Source: Icerya purchasi
Taxonomy: Eukaryota; Arthropoda; Insecta; Hemiptera; Monophlebidae
Assembly: GCA_039619475.1 (NCBI GenBank)
Contig: CM077115.1
Span: forward strand, 506,003,352-506,067,351
DNA length: 64,000 bases
Direction: 5' to 3'
Made by a program: the position numbers and the translations under genes. The notes beneath the pieces were generated by a model. It made no database searches and was not told the DNA's origin. It saw only the letters and a program-made list of their open reading frames with translations. Of this stretch, positions 32,247 through 44,762 are shown one piece after another; positions within the stretch are counted from its first letter, which is position 1, and each line of letters opens with the position of its first letter.

Positions 32247-34107
32247 GATGGTATTGTTTAATTCTAAGGATCAATATATTTTCATTTTTATGTTTATGAT
32301 ATTTATGTTTAGAAGCATATGCGTTTTATACTGGAATAAATACAATATTTTCGTATTTCTATAATCACCCGACAGAAATTATACTTACTCTTTCCCAGTT
32401 TGGGATTATTCCATTGCGTTCATTAGTAATTAATACATCGCGTTTTATATTTGGTAATATACAGTTTCAAAACGTTTTTAAATAATTTTCGATCGCTTTA
32501 TTTTAAGTAAATCTTTGGAAATGTATCTAAATTATTTTTTAAAACTACAACGCGATGGAAATTTTGGGAAAAATTTGGGAAAATATTTGTAATCAATTTT
32601 ATAAAATACAAAGAGACATATATGACGCAGAATTAAGATTAGAATTTCTAGAACAAAATCTAAAATACTTTTCGTAGTCTTTGCGTTATAATGATTATAT
32701 TCGTTACATGATCGAAAATGGTGTTAATTATGAAAAAAAAAATATTTTGAACAAATTTAAAATTAAAGAATTACGAAACAGCTGCCTGCGTGATATAACG
32801 AAGATTTCTCGCCTCCTGATTGGTTATTTCAGTATGGTGTAAGATTGTCAGAGTATATAACTCTGGGAAATATAATTAAAAATCAGAAAATATGTAAATT
32901 CACAGATGTGTGTGCTTCGGAGTAGCATAAACTTTATAATCACGGTTAAACAAAAGTTATTTGAAATGTACAAAATAATCAATGGTAAAATTATACATGT
33001 CGATAATTTAAAAAATAATAATTTTAAAATTTAGATAATTTTAAAGAATATCGAAAATTTTAGAATTATTATTTAGCGTGTAATTATAATTAATTAGGTT
33101 ATTTTTCAATTAAACATTTTTAATATTTTTTTAAAACGTATTTAAATTTAAAATTATTGTACAATTCGTTATTTAATTCATATTTGTATTTTTAAATTAC
33201 GTACACGTATATCGTTTTACACTATCGGTCGATTTTGTTATTCTGTATATTTCAAATAATTTAACAATGATTATGGAGTTTGTTACTCCGGAACAAGTCG
33301 GTTAGTTTATGAATTTATGTAGATTATAATTTAATAATACACCTTTTTTTTGCTTAGCGATTAACTTTTTTATTAAGAAATACGTTGGTATGATAAATTC
33401 ACCGTAAGAATGGCGTGGTCAATTCAAAACGGTTCTATGAGTATTACGGAAAAACTGGTATCTATCGATGCAATTATGGGTGTAACTTGGCGGAGAGGGG
33501 GGGTGCAATACGGATCAATTCGTTTACTTTTTATACCATTTCAACAAAATGACGCTGTTTAAAGTTGTACCAGATAACAATCTTTTGGTATTGGTCCAAA
33601 GTATTCGGCGAAATCCAATTGTTATTGCCTTTATGTTCGCCTTCTAAGGGGCTTCTTCGTGCGCTACATAAATTATCAGAGTGATTGCGTTACAGACCGG
33701 GAACGCTATTTATTACGAACTGTTTATTCATGTTTTTTTTGTTTTTTTTTGTCTAAAAATTTATTAATAACTTTTTCTGTTAGATAACATTTTTTATAAC
33801 ATGCGCGTATTGCTCTACCTGTCGCGGTTAGTTTTTACCGCCGCTGTATGATAATCCTCAGTTTTGTTTTTGAAATACTTTATATCGTATTTTTATTTCG
33901 AGATGTCGATTTTTGATCCGGTTAGTAACAAAAAAAAAAGAAAAAAAAAATTCTCCATAATTTATTTGGTTCTAAATAAATAATTTCGGGAACCCATACA
34001 GGATAGAGAGTTTGGTTTGAAAATTTACCTCCAGGGCTTTCGCTCGGAGGTGTCTAAAGCATTGAAGTCACAACTAACGAAAACTATTCTAAAATTGTTT
34101 ATAAATG

Positions 34108-34167
34108 TTACGTTAAGTAATTTAAATAGGCTATAGGATGTATAGCCTGAGATTTGACTTAACGTAA
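34108..34167. other. 60-nt imperfect hairpin
   Basis: The arms TTACGTTAAGT and ACTTAACGTAA pair over 11 bp. After a loose internal region, AGGCTATA pairs with TATAGCCT over 8 bp around a 5-base loop. It could be a small-RNA precursor or simply an inverted repeat; no expression evidence exists here. Confidence 0.5.
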
Positions 34168-37082
34168 TCGGCATTAGTTGCATGATGGAACGTCCTAAAT
34201 ATTGTTAATTTTACAATTTCGCAATGCCCCCCCCCCCCTGTTTTTTTGTATGATAAATTTGGGGAATTAATTGTCTCGTCTATTTTTCGTTTAAGTCGTA
34301 CCTCGCGGGGATTTATTTTAAATCGTTTCTAAAGCGAAAGATTTTTAGTTATTTACGTTGATGAAAATCGATGAAAAACAAAAATTCTCATTATTTCGAT
34401 GTAAAATTATTATTATTATTGTAATGCTATATAATGTGCCCGAGATTTTATCACAATTTTCGTAACATGTAAACGTGTAAATAATGGTTCAAAGATATTA
34501 CGAGTATTTACAAAAACGCGAGAAAAGCCAAAAAGGATGTGGCGGATACGCCAGGAACCCGGAAAAATAGGAAAGCGGATCAAGGGCGGCGGTTACGCTC
34601 GCAACTGCGTTATTATTAAAACGTTAAATCTTGAAATTTAATTCTGATCAGCTAAGCAGTTGGCTTCAGAGCGTGGTGCTGTGTTCCAAAAATTCGAACA
34701 TGTGTTCATGCTATCTTCCGTTAGTAGCAGTGAAAACGGAGAAGAAAAAAAAACTAGGTTGCCTGTATCGGAGCAGATGTTGTCCCGTAGGTCTCGATAT
34801 GTTTTTACTCAGAATTATATAGAAATTTTCCGTTTACATTTTAAAAATTACCGTTTAATCGCGTGATTACGAAATAATAATAAAATCGTGAAAAGGGGGG
34901 GGGGCTTTCGGAATGTCGGCGGGGCAATTCATTGTTGACCTTGTCAGTTGCCAACTGGGACGATTGTCGAAATTACGTTCTTTAGATTTTTGCAAAATAA
35001 TTCTATCCGTATTTCTTCTCGGCTCTGCTTTTGTTACTCTATTTGAAGAGTGGTCTACACAGACGGGACCGTGTTTATTTCGAATGACACAGTATATTAC
35101 TGGATACACCAGTAAGCGGTTCCCTCGTCAAAGGGGTTAGCTGGATTTCTCAGTGACCGACTGAGAAACGTTTTCATATTTAATCATCAGTTGTTTCGAA
35201 CAGTTCATTTGACACAATCGCCTAAATTCGACCCTTTCAGAATATGCAGCGGCGCGTTTTAAACGAACTTTATTATTTATTTATGAAAAGTTTCGGCTCG
35301 TCCAATTTAACCTAGCGTAAGTGATAATAATTTTCGATAGTTTCCATAGGATACAAGTTGCGCGCTTGATAAAAGTAAAAAATGCTCCGTGACCCGTTCG
35401 TTAGCGTACACGTAAAGTTCGCGCGGCGAACTACGACGGGGGGGGCGCCGGCGTCGAACGTGCTTTAACAAATAATGAGATTTTAAGGGAAAATCTGCAA
35501 ATCCTTTTATATACATACCTTGTCCATTTAATCGCGCCCAGTTAATAAATTACCGCTTTTATTTAAAGCCCCGACTGCCGCCCAGCCTTCGCCCGCTTCG
35601 GGCCACTTAACCAAATTCCCCACCGTTTCGCTAACGGTAAACGCTTCGTTTTCATTTGCAACCGCATTTGTTCGCCAGCCGCCCGCGCATCCGTCGTTCT
35701 CGTCGTCCCCGAAAAATACCGTTCTTTTCGCTCCAAATCTAATAGAGTAGTCGCGGCAGTACGGCGAAATCGACTGCGTGCTTCTACGTCATCTTCAAAG
35801 GCCGTTTTCATATTTCCTTTGCGAATCTTTCCAGGTTATTGAATATTTCTGCGCAGCGCTAGAAAAAAGAAGCGGCGTGTAATTTATAAATGAACGTCGT
35901 AATGCGACACGATTCTTTTTAGGATTTTTCGTCTAGCGAAATCTGGAACCGTAACAGCGTTTAAATCGGACCGGGTTTGTTCATTAATCTTTCCGGGTGT
36001 TTACGTATTGCGTTTCCACGTGCCGTCTCGTTATTTTTATTCTTCCACCGTCGTCCTTCTATGCCAGTTCTATTCTTTATCTTTTTCCTTCTCTTCCAGT
36101 CCAAAATAAAGATATAAAACGCGGCAACAACAGGAAGACTACGCCGCCACCGTACTGATAAGGAAAGAACCTTTTGCTGCGAATGAATATTGCTTTTCCA
36201 GATTTCGCGAATTTGCCCTTTTTCTATATATATATATATATATATTTATATAGATATAGATATATTCTGTTTTTCTATTTTTCGGTGTATCAAATTCTGG
36301 GGATTTGTTGTAAAGTTCCTGTCATTCAGTTGTCTCGTAACACATTTCGCATCTTACAAACGACGGTTTGGATATTAGGTTTTTCCTTTTTTCTCTTTTG
36401 GGCTTTTTGTATTTTCAGAAAGTATATATATTTTTCATTTTTTCGACGTCTAAAATGTATAGAAACACACGATAGAGCTGACGTTCTTTTGGTGATATTC
36501 TCTTAATATGCTCTTTTCCCCGATAATATGTTTTGATGAGTAGGTGTGCGCGTATGTTTATCTGTATTCTAATGTAAATAATCAATAAGTGACAGTAGAA
36601 GATTATATACGTAGAGATATTGAAGAGATTGAAACTTTTTAGACTGAGGATAAAATTACTATATGTCTGTAAAGAAAATTTGGTTGCTCGATTTTTGGCA
36701 TTTTCAAATTTCTCTTTTTTTTCTTTTTTTTTCTTTTTTCTTATGCACAGATTTTAGATGAAACCGAACATTTTCAAAGTGCTTAATTACCTTCGAAAAT
36801 TGTTTATCTCGATTTATTTGACACTCTGTTCCCTTTAAAATTTGTCGTGTCGGTACTGACACTAGTTTACACTTTCAAATTTATTTATCGCGTGGTGAAA
36901 TTTAGTGTTCATTTATCCGCAAAAACCATACGATACTGTTAATAAAAGTAATACAAGCTGTCTCTGAATTTCTTAATTGTATGTTAAGACGGAGTAGTCT
37001 ACTACTATACTCTAATATAATGCGCTGTATTTTACTCATCCATCTACCTATTTTCTTCCTCCCTTTATCACTTTTTCGCTTT

Positions 37083-37152
37083 TCATTATTTATTATTCAT
37101 TATTCGTTATTCGTTATTCATTATTCGTTATTCGTTATTCATTATTCGTTAT
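37083..37152. repeat. ATTCGTT/ATTCATT minisatellite
   Basis: About nine tandem heptamers alternate between TTATTCG and TTATTCA. Confidence 0.85.
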
Positions 37153-39267
37153 CATCGTCGCCGTATATTTCCCTTTGCACGATTTTCGTTTATTAGTAAT
37201 CATAATAATATGCCCTTCGAATATTCGGTGCTATCTCGTTTATTATGAACTTCTAAGGTCTTCCTACCGAAGCTTTTTCTGTGTATCTTTCCCACCTTTT
37301 CTATCGGTAATTACTTTATTAAATTTCTTTGTGTATTTCGAACTAGGTTTTAAAATAAAACATAATTTCTTTTGGCGCCGCGTCAGTGTCCATTGTTAAC
37401 AGATCCGGGAAAATTTTTAAGTGCTCTGGTACTTCAAATTTTCTTAACATATTGTATATACGCATGTAACACATTCTTATTATTATGAACAGGTTTATTT
37501 AATAGTGCGAAGAGAAATGTTTGTTGTATGAAATTAAATATTATATTGCACAATAGATTGGGGGAATCTTTTCGCAGGAAACCTTCCAAATTTCTTTTTA
37601 AACAGGATTTACACGCAACTACCGACGAAGGGTTTTTCAAATTGTACATTTCATTCGGGTCGGAAAAAAGAAAAGCACAGACAGGCAGGTATTTTTAAGC
37701 CGCTTAAACTTCGTTTACGTAGTATACGGAGTACTAGTTTGAAAAATTAAAGGCAGTCTCTTTGGTTCGCCTAACATACCATTATTATAATTTGTCCGTC
37801 ATCGTCTAATTCATGACTAAAATCCGACCTTTTGCAAATATTTAAAGTTTGTGTCCTTACTTTTATTTAATTAGTTAAAGACGGTTTTAGTAGTTTTTTT
37901 CGTCGTAGCGCGCTTCGCCTGGGAAATCATCTAACTGTTGCCGCCCTATTTCATAATATTTCCCAGAGAACCGGTTTAACCCTCAGCAACAACAACGCTT
38001 TATATACCTTCACGTTACCAGCTTAACACGTTTAAGATTAAAATGAAATCGGAAAATCGATGTAAAATTTACAGCTGAATATTGCGATTAGGCTGAAATA
38101 ATATTTAATTTCCCCCCCCCCCCCCATTTAGCCAAATCTGTTCACAGTTGTTTTTTTGTTTTTCTCTTTTTTTTTCTCCAACAGTCTCAGTAATTAAGCG
38201 AAAGTGAATTTTTTTTTTATCTCCAAAGCGCGACCGCGGAATTCTAACTAGATTATACTCGAACGAAACACCACCGTCTAACCAAGTAGCTCGTTTGCTG
38301 TTTAAAATTCGGCACGAATTTAATAAATACTAACCTAAAATTAATACAAAATTCGATGATTGCTCCCTTAATCACTTGCCAAACATTATAATTATGCAAT
38401 ACTGACTTTATTAAGTTTAAAAATTTAAACTAACTTTAAGAAATCTCAAGGGTATTTTTCGTTGACATTCGTGGTTTACGAAAAAGTTTTTTCTCGTTCT
38501 ACATATACAAATATTTTTGTATTGTGTGTGTGTGCGTGTGTATATATTATATATTATATATTATATAATATAATATAATAAGTAGAATTTATAGCGCATT
38601 TGTATACTCGTAATGAAATTAAAATTAAATTGGCTAAACTCAGGGATCAAAAAGAAAAAAGGGACGACCAAAGGAAATAGAAGAATCTGCAGGTTTAGAT
38701 ATAAAATTAATTTCGATTAATAAGTTCGTCGACTAGTGGCACCGCACAAAAAAAATAATGATTAATTATTTGCCTTAAATAATCAAACGAGTTTCCATAC
38801 TCTTGAATATATATATATGGAATTTACGGACCGACAGTTAAGAATGTGAATATGTCTGAGATTTTGCAGTGGTCCAAGATGTGAGTATACCGTCTCATCG
38901 ACGCGCTAGTAGAACATCGGTTGTGGGAGCCGTTTGATGTTATCGAATGCAGTTGCAATAAGAATGCTGACATTCAGCAGATTTCTTGTGAAAATCAGAG
39001 AAATAAAAAAAAACACCTTAAGCCACAAGCAGAATGCGTCTGTATAAGTTTAATGACTGAGCCCTACTGGATGAATAGCACCGGAGTACATGCTGCAATA
39101 TGGGCGATTTACGAGCATAAACAGCGCTGCGAACTGTTATTTGAATCAGTCCAGAGTGGTGAACTGATTACGAAAAACCCAATTAAAGTGTAGCTCTGAT
39201 TTCATTCATTTTTTTTTTTTTTTTTATTCTTCCGCAGGCTATTACAGTTTTGTTAATTTTTCCGCAG

Positions 39268-40099
39268 GTGATAACTGAAGAAACCTCTTCAGCAGCTTCG
39301 TCATCTCCTGCGTCCGATCCGTCCACTTCGTCGCCGTCGTCGAACGCTGCTCAACATATGAGCAGTTCATCTTCAAATTCATCGAAGGAGCTTCATCATC
39401 ATTACGGACCCGGGCAGTCCTCGACCGGCTCGCGGCGCCCTTTTTTACGATTCCCTCCGCCCCCTCCGTATCCGCCGATTGTCGCCGGCCCTTCCAGCGC
39501 TTCGGAATACGCGTACGCGTATTACGATCACGGCGGCGTTGCCGGCGACGGCGCTAGCAGCTTGGCTGGCGGCGGCGGTGGCGGCGGCAGTAGTAGCAGC
39601 GGCAGCAGCAGCAACGGCGGCGGCAGCGGTGGCGGTGGTGGGATCGTTAATAAAATCGTGAGCGGGGTCGGGTCCGGAGCTGCGTCTTCGAGCGGCAAGA
39701 AGCACTCGTACATCACCCGATACGGCACCGAGGAGAACATCTACGAAGAGATCGGACACAGTCGGCTGGAAGAAGAGGTTCGCTATGTTCACGCGAGGCA
39801 CTTGCAGGTTCTGGACGAGCTAAACCTGTCCGTTGAGGCTATGATTATGCCGCCCTCGATCACGACCGAAACTCTAAGTCAAGAACCGAACGGGAACGAC
39901 CTGTCGCCGGCCAGTTGTAGCTTAGACAGCGGATTTAGCGGAAGCAGCAGCGGTACTAATAGTTTGGGCAGATCGTGCACTCCGAAGTCGAAGAAGTTGC
40001 CGCAGAAGTTCTGGAAGAAATTACCCGGTATCGGAGCCAATTCTTCTCCGACAACCGCCAAGAATCCAGTTATTCACCAGCAGCACTCGTTGCTACAAG
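39268..40099 (+). CDS. Internal coding exon of an unrecognised host gene
   Basis: This 832-bp segment is clearly less AT-rich than its surroundings and fully open. A long T tract and TCTTCCGCAG give an acceptor at 39237/39238, and a second AG at 39267 lies 30 bp downstream in frame. I chose the second; either fits. The donor CAAG|GTAATT ends the exon at 40099, in phase 1. The protein is Ser/Pro-rich, then has PPPPPYPP, a long Gly/Ser tract, and a more conserved-looking core, RYGTEENIYEEIG...VRYVHARHLQVLDELN. A Ser/Gly-rich stretch and a basic KKLPQKFWKKLP block follow. NIYEEI could be a tyrosine-phosphorylation or SH2-binding site. No enzyme or membrane segment is seen. Reading past the donor stops at 40119, so a retained-intron end is possible. 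Other exons lie elsewhere. Confidence 0.75.
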
Positions 40100-41199
40100 G
40101 TAATTGTTTTTTATACTAGCACATACTTTCCATTCCTCCTTTTCTATCTCGTTCGCCGGCGCTGCGTTCATCTCGAAAACTGCCTGCTCTTTCGTTTTAT
40201 TCATTTAATTACATTTCTCTTTCCAAGCAGAAAATATAACGGCTAATGATCATTTAAGCCGCCGCGAGATATGCTTTCAATCGATTGTTGAATCAGTCAG
40301 ACGTTCGTTTTTCTATTGGATGAGTGTAGTAAAATTTATCGCGCTGATTGGAAACAATGTGGAGGCAGAGCGAACGTGTACCACCATTGGTATTTTGTGT
40401 TGGGCAAAAAATCGTTTTTCGACTTTCTTCATTTATTATCGTCGATACTTTCAGGTCCTAGTTTCATAAATGCACCCTTACTGCCTGACCAATTTACACG
40501 ATATTCTCGATAATTTCTCTTCTCTTTCTGCTTTGTTTATTACGGCTCTCCTTTTCAATTCACTGTATCTTTAATCGGCGATACGTATGAATCGCTTATA
40601 AATATCGGTCAGATTAAAATCAGCTGCTGCTAGAATCGTAGGGCCGTCGACACAAATTTAGTCGTATAAATCGGAGGTTTGTAACCTGAAACTGCTATGC
40701 GAGAAATTTATATAATCTATAGAGCAATCTTTGTTTTTTTTCCCACATTAACGGTGATCAATGTAAAGATTTAGCAAAACAAGAAAATGAATTTATATGA
40801 CGGCTGAAATAATAACCATTTTCGAGATTTTTTATTAATCAATTTGTTTATTTTCTACGATTAGTCAATAATTATTACGTTTTTTTTTTTTTTAGCCCTA
40901 TAATTTAGTGTCTACCAAACCATTAAAGAAACCGGAAAAAATTAATTTAAATCTTACCCCGGCGGTCGGTAGTAGTTTTAATTTTTATCGCGAAATATAA
41001 AATATTTATTTTTTTCTTTTGGTGCGAAGTGTGTGGGTTTATTTAAAACAAAGGTCGAAAACCTTAGCACAGTATTTGCAAACCATACGAGTGTTCTACA
41101 TCCTTCGTTTGCGATGTTGTGTGGCTACAATAATTAATTAACTATTTTTTAAAATTATTATTCCTTATTAACGGTGTGTTTCCTTGACGATCGTGACCG
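40100..41199. other. Intron-like DNA downstream of the coding exon
   Basis: No gene recognised; T-rich stretches and short frames only. It is probably intron sequence of the gene whose exon ends at 40099. Confidence 0.5.
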
Positions 41200-41715
41200 C
41201 TTGTTATAAATTCATTGTTCTTTCACAATTATCTTCGCGACGTATACCAGGTAGAATGTTCGATTATTATTTCATTTGCCGTTCTTTCGCTTATTATTAA
41301 CTGCTTTTCACAATTAAGTGTGTTCTCTTAAATATCATTATCCTCAGCGATTGTTTTTTACTGCACAAGTTTCACTGTTTTTCCGAGTAAATCGCTGCGG
41401 GAATTCACTGTTCTTCTTCCTCACGTTGCTTTGTGACGTTGCATTACTATATATATATATATATATATACAAATTAAATGCTCCTTCGATCGTCATTAAC
41501 TGTATTTTCATAACGACGTGCTACCTCCTTTTTTAAGTGTTCTTTTGATTATCACTCCCCAGTGAGTTTGTTGCTGCGGAAATTTCATCGTTCTTTCGAT
41601 TAGCATTCCTCTGTGACACTGCGTTAAGAGGTGTTCTTTCAATTATCTCTCGAATGTTACGTATTACTGTAAAAAAGTTGAGTGTTCCTGTTATTCCTCA
41701 ATGACACGGCAACCT
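41200..41715 (+). repeat. Degenerate minisatellite, GTGTTCTTTCRATTAT units
   Basis: About eight diverged units, 40-90 bp apart, carry the pattern GTGTTCTTTCGATTATCA-TCC-CAGTGAC-TTGC. The clearest start near 41540, 41590, 41632 and 41680. A (TA)n run at 41447-41470 interrupts the array. Confidence 0.5.
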
Positions 41716-41970
41716 ATTACGAAGCGGTCTGATGTGAGAACGGAGCCGCGCCAGAGTCACTCGGTAAAGCGCGATTGCTGCTCTTTTTCGTCTAAACTTT
41801 AGTAGTAACGCATAGAACCCAACTAATCTCGGCTAGCCTACAGCGGAGAGGTGTGCGAAATCCACAATCGATATGAGAGTGTAAAAGTTCAAAACTATAC
41901 GGGTTTCTTGTATTAAATTTCATTTCCGCTCAAAAAAAATAATTACCTTTGTCCGGTTTAAATTTTGCGT

Positions 41971-42073
41971 CTTTTTTTTTTTTTTTTAAATTGATAACAC
42001 AGGCTTTTTCTTTTCTTTTCTTCTTTTTTTTTCTTTTCTTCTTTTTTTTTCTTTTCTTTCTTTTTTTTTTTTG
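41971..42073. repeat. (TTTTC)n pyrimidine tract
   Basis: A strand made almost only of T with regularly spaced C over about 100 bases; a low-complexity repeat. Confidence 0.85.
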
Positions 42074-42179
42074 CCAACGGGTAGCCTATAAATTTGATTT
42101 ACAAAACAATCGCCGCCTCCAGGATTTCATAGTTGTCCATAGAGGGTGTATGGTTAGAGGATAAAAGGGTGCGTTCAAG

Positions 42180-42350
42180 TAGACTTCGATGAAATATTTA
42201 GCAGCGTTGGGATGCCGTTTTCCCGAAGTTGCCTTATATTTTCTGAATTGTTCACTAATTGCGGCCAGCAGCGCGGACTAATTAACATCCGCTTAATTAC
42301 CGGCCTCGCTGACACAGGCTGATATATTTCAATCGTGCAAGGCACCCTCC
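42180..42350. promoter_or_regulatory. Candidate conserved regulatory block with TAATT sites
   Basis: An island of lower AT content holds three TAATT cores (CTAATTGCGG, ACTAATTAAC, CTTAATTACC) within about 50 bases, next to a CAGCAGCG stretch. This resembles clustered homeodomain sites in insect enhancers. It lies about 2 kb downstream of the coding exon, probably in its intron. The role is inference. Confidence 0.3.
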
Positions 42351-43193
42351 TTTGTGGTCGGTCCCGCATTTTTCCCTTAGCTTTTCTCACCCCAACGCGG
42401 AATCTGTTTAGCCGTTAGCCGTATATACTAAAGGCTGGTTAAACCCACGCGAAACAGCTTTTTTCTCTTTGTCTTCAAAAAGACGTTTCGATATCGTTTT
42501 TCTAACTGAAAGGCTTCATGTTCCCAAGTGTCTTTTAGGCGAATTAAAATATATTCCCCTTCGTCCGGATGTCGCATTTCGCTTATTAGACAAAAAAAAG
42601 CCCGAACCCGCTGATGTTCAAAAGAACGAGCTTCAGAAACGGTTACGAACCGTTTGAACTAAATTCCATTCTCGACATACTTTTCCGATGGCTAAAATAA
42701 CAGTTTCGCCGCGTGCACATGTGCACCGAGAAATCGTATAAACTTTGACCATTTTATAATTGTATTCTTTTTTTTTTTCCTTCTTTCAAGGAACGACCGG
42801 TGGTGGTATTCTTTTTTAAATTTCTCTGATCTAGTTGCTGACCGTATTTTTTTGGCAATTGGTGGGGGCATTCATCAATAGCGGCGCTGAAGGTGAGAAG
42901 ACGCGAATTTTTATGTCGAAAGTGCCGAATATGAAAATTAAAAAAAAATTGAATAGAAAATACTTTTTGAAAAAAATTTGGAAAAACATGGAAAAGCAAA
43001 GTCCCGGCTACCAATAGGAACTATGTACGAAGCGATTCTCGGAGCAGTAATTTTCTACTGCTCCCTAGCCGAGTATCATTTTAACGATTATCAAAGGCGC
43101 GACAAGCGAAGATACGAGTTGAACAGCGAAATTCGTAGATTTCGCTAGGGTGCGCAGATCATGTACACACGTTTATTATCACGTAGATTTAGG

Positions 43194-43267
43194 GTTCTTA
43201 TTCTTATTCCAGTTCTTATTCAAATTCTTATTCTAGTTCTTATTCCAATTCTTATTCCAATTCTTAC
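43194..43267. repeat. TTCTTATTCCAA minisatellite
   Basis: About six tandem 12-mers of the type TTCTTATTCCAA with small variations. Confidence 0.85.
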
Positions 43268-44762
43268 AATATAGGCCTGCGAACATATCAAACTTTGTAC
43301 CTGTTCTAAATATAAATGTGTAAAAGCATATAAGATCGCACATATTAATACAGTTTTTTTTTTTTTCGAACTTTCTTCTGCCAAACATATTCGTAAGCGT
43401 GTATCTTATGTATGTTATTACCGCTATAAAATATTAGAAATCCGGTAAGATAGTTTTCGGTATTAGTCTAACACTTTCGTTTTGTTTGAATCTCTTATTT
43501 CTTTTTTTTTCTTTCTTCGAATTCCAACGTCGCATTGTAATATCCGAAATTCGTATCTTCAGGAATTTTCGGGTAATGCGACCATAATTACTTCTAGCCA
43601 ATATCGCGCGATGATCCATTGTTTGATGAAAGACTTTTCCAGTTCGACTTTTTGCGTTATTTTACCGGCTTAGTTGAATTTTTTAAACCTTATGTATAGT
43701 GCAGGTTGTCCTTTTTCCTCTCTACAGAAAATGCCGTGTAATGCATCCCCTTTTCTTCTCCAGCAAGTTTCCGAAACGTTCTACTAGTGTATCGTAATAT
43801 AAGCAACACAATCCAACCTTTTTTTCCGCCCGCGTCTCTGCGACCAAGAACACGGAAGATCAATGCGAATACATTCGTGGGGCACGCTAAGTTACGGGTC
43901 CCAACCAATATCATCTCCGTCCAAGTTCTTGAAATAACGGGGAAATACTCCGACCGCACTGTTTTGTTGTACGCAGATTGCTCCAAATGCAATCCGTCTA
44001 GACTTGTCTTTCACTCGCAGCTTGCGCATGTGAAATATTAAATGACGTGTTACGATTACCGCTGTGTTCAGTCTTGACGCGCTGAGTTGTATGGTATTCC
44101 ACGTCGTACTTGCAACAGTGTCAACAATTGAGAGTGTCCAAAAATGATTATCGATCGCAGATTCTTTAGCATCTTTAAAAAACGTTCATCAAATAATTAA
44201 TCCATCTCCTTTTTCAACTAACCAAGGCACAACGTCGGGTATCGTTTATATATGAAAATCCCATGCTAGCAATATCACGAAATAAACGAGTGAACCCCAT
44301 CCCGCTCATCAGTTAATTCTTGGATGCCTTAAGATTTACCCGTTTTTCCTTTATTATCAAGTGCCCACCTTTTTCCCGTCAAATCACTACCGAGCTGTGG
44401 TAGCTTCGAATCTCGCACAAAGGTAACCCCGTTTTATAAATCGTCTGCGACCGGACATCTCCCCCACGGGCGAGGGGACTACATTTTACTAAGAGTCTCT
44501 TGCCTATTTTTGACCAAGCCTGTCAAATATCCAGTCAGTGTCTTCTCTATTAACACATATTCCTTTAAAATTTCGAATGCAGCGTTGCCGTAAGGCGATC
44601 TACACCTGATCCAACAGATCTAAAAATAACCCGTATTTTACATAACTCCCGGGTGATGGCATGTAGGATGATTATAATACGTGTAAATGAAGAAAAAAAG
44701 AATAAAGGTACGTCTAAAGATGATTATTATGGAATGTTTCCTACATCTTAGTGATGAATAAT
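43268..44762. other. Non-coding DNA, nothing recognised
   Basis: Short overlapping frames on both strands at 43690-44041, without domain signatures. No repeat or RNA gene recognised. Confidence 0.45.

Larger units (their letters stand above)
32245..38869. other. Non-coding DNA with scattered simple repeats
   Basis: No supported gene over about 6.6 kb. A frame at 32555-32842 has one TAG at codon 41 and no recognisable domain. Simple repeats occur at 36224-36266 (TA), 37083-37152 (ATTCGTT) and 38524-38580 (TG then TATAT). Runs of G or C occur near 34231, 34897 and 38112. A stretch at 35.4-35.8 kb is more GC-rich. Confidence 0.5.

Noticed and set aside
38921..39193. 90-codon open frame just before the host exon
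   Set aside because: Begins with TTG and lies in a different frame from the exon, with no clear splice sites joining them. It could still be part of a transcript.
39445..39801. Minus-strand and alternative-frame open frames over the host exon
   Set aside because: They are Ala- or Pro-rich translations of GC-rich Gly/Ser codons in the wrong frame.
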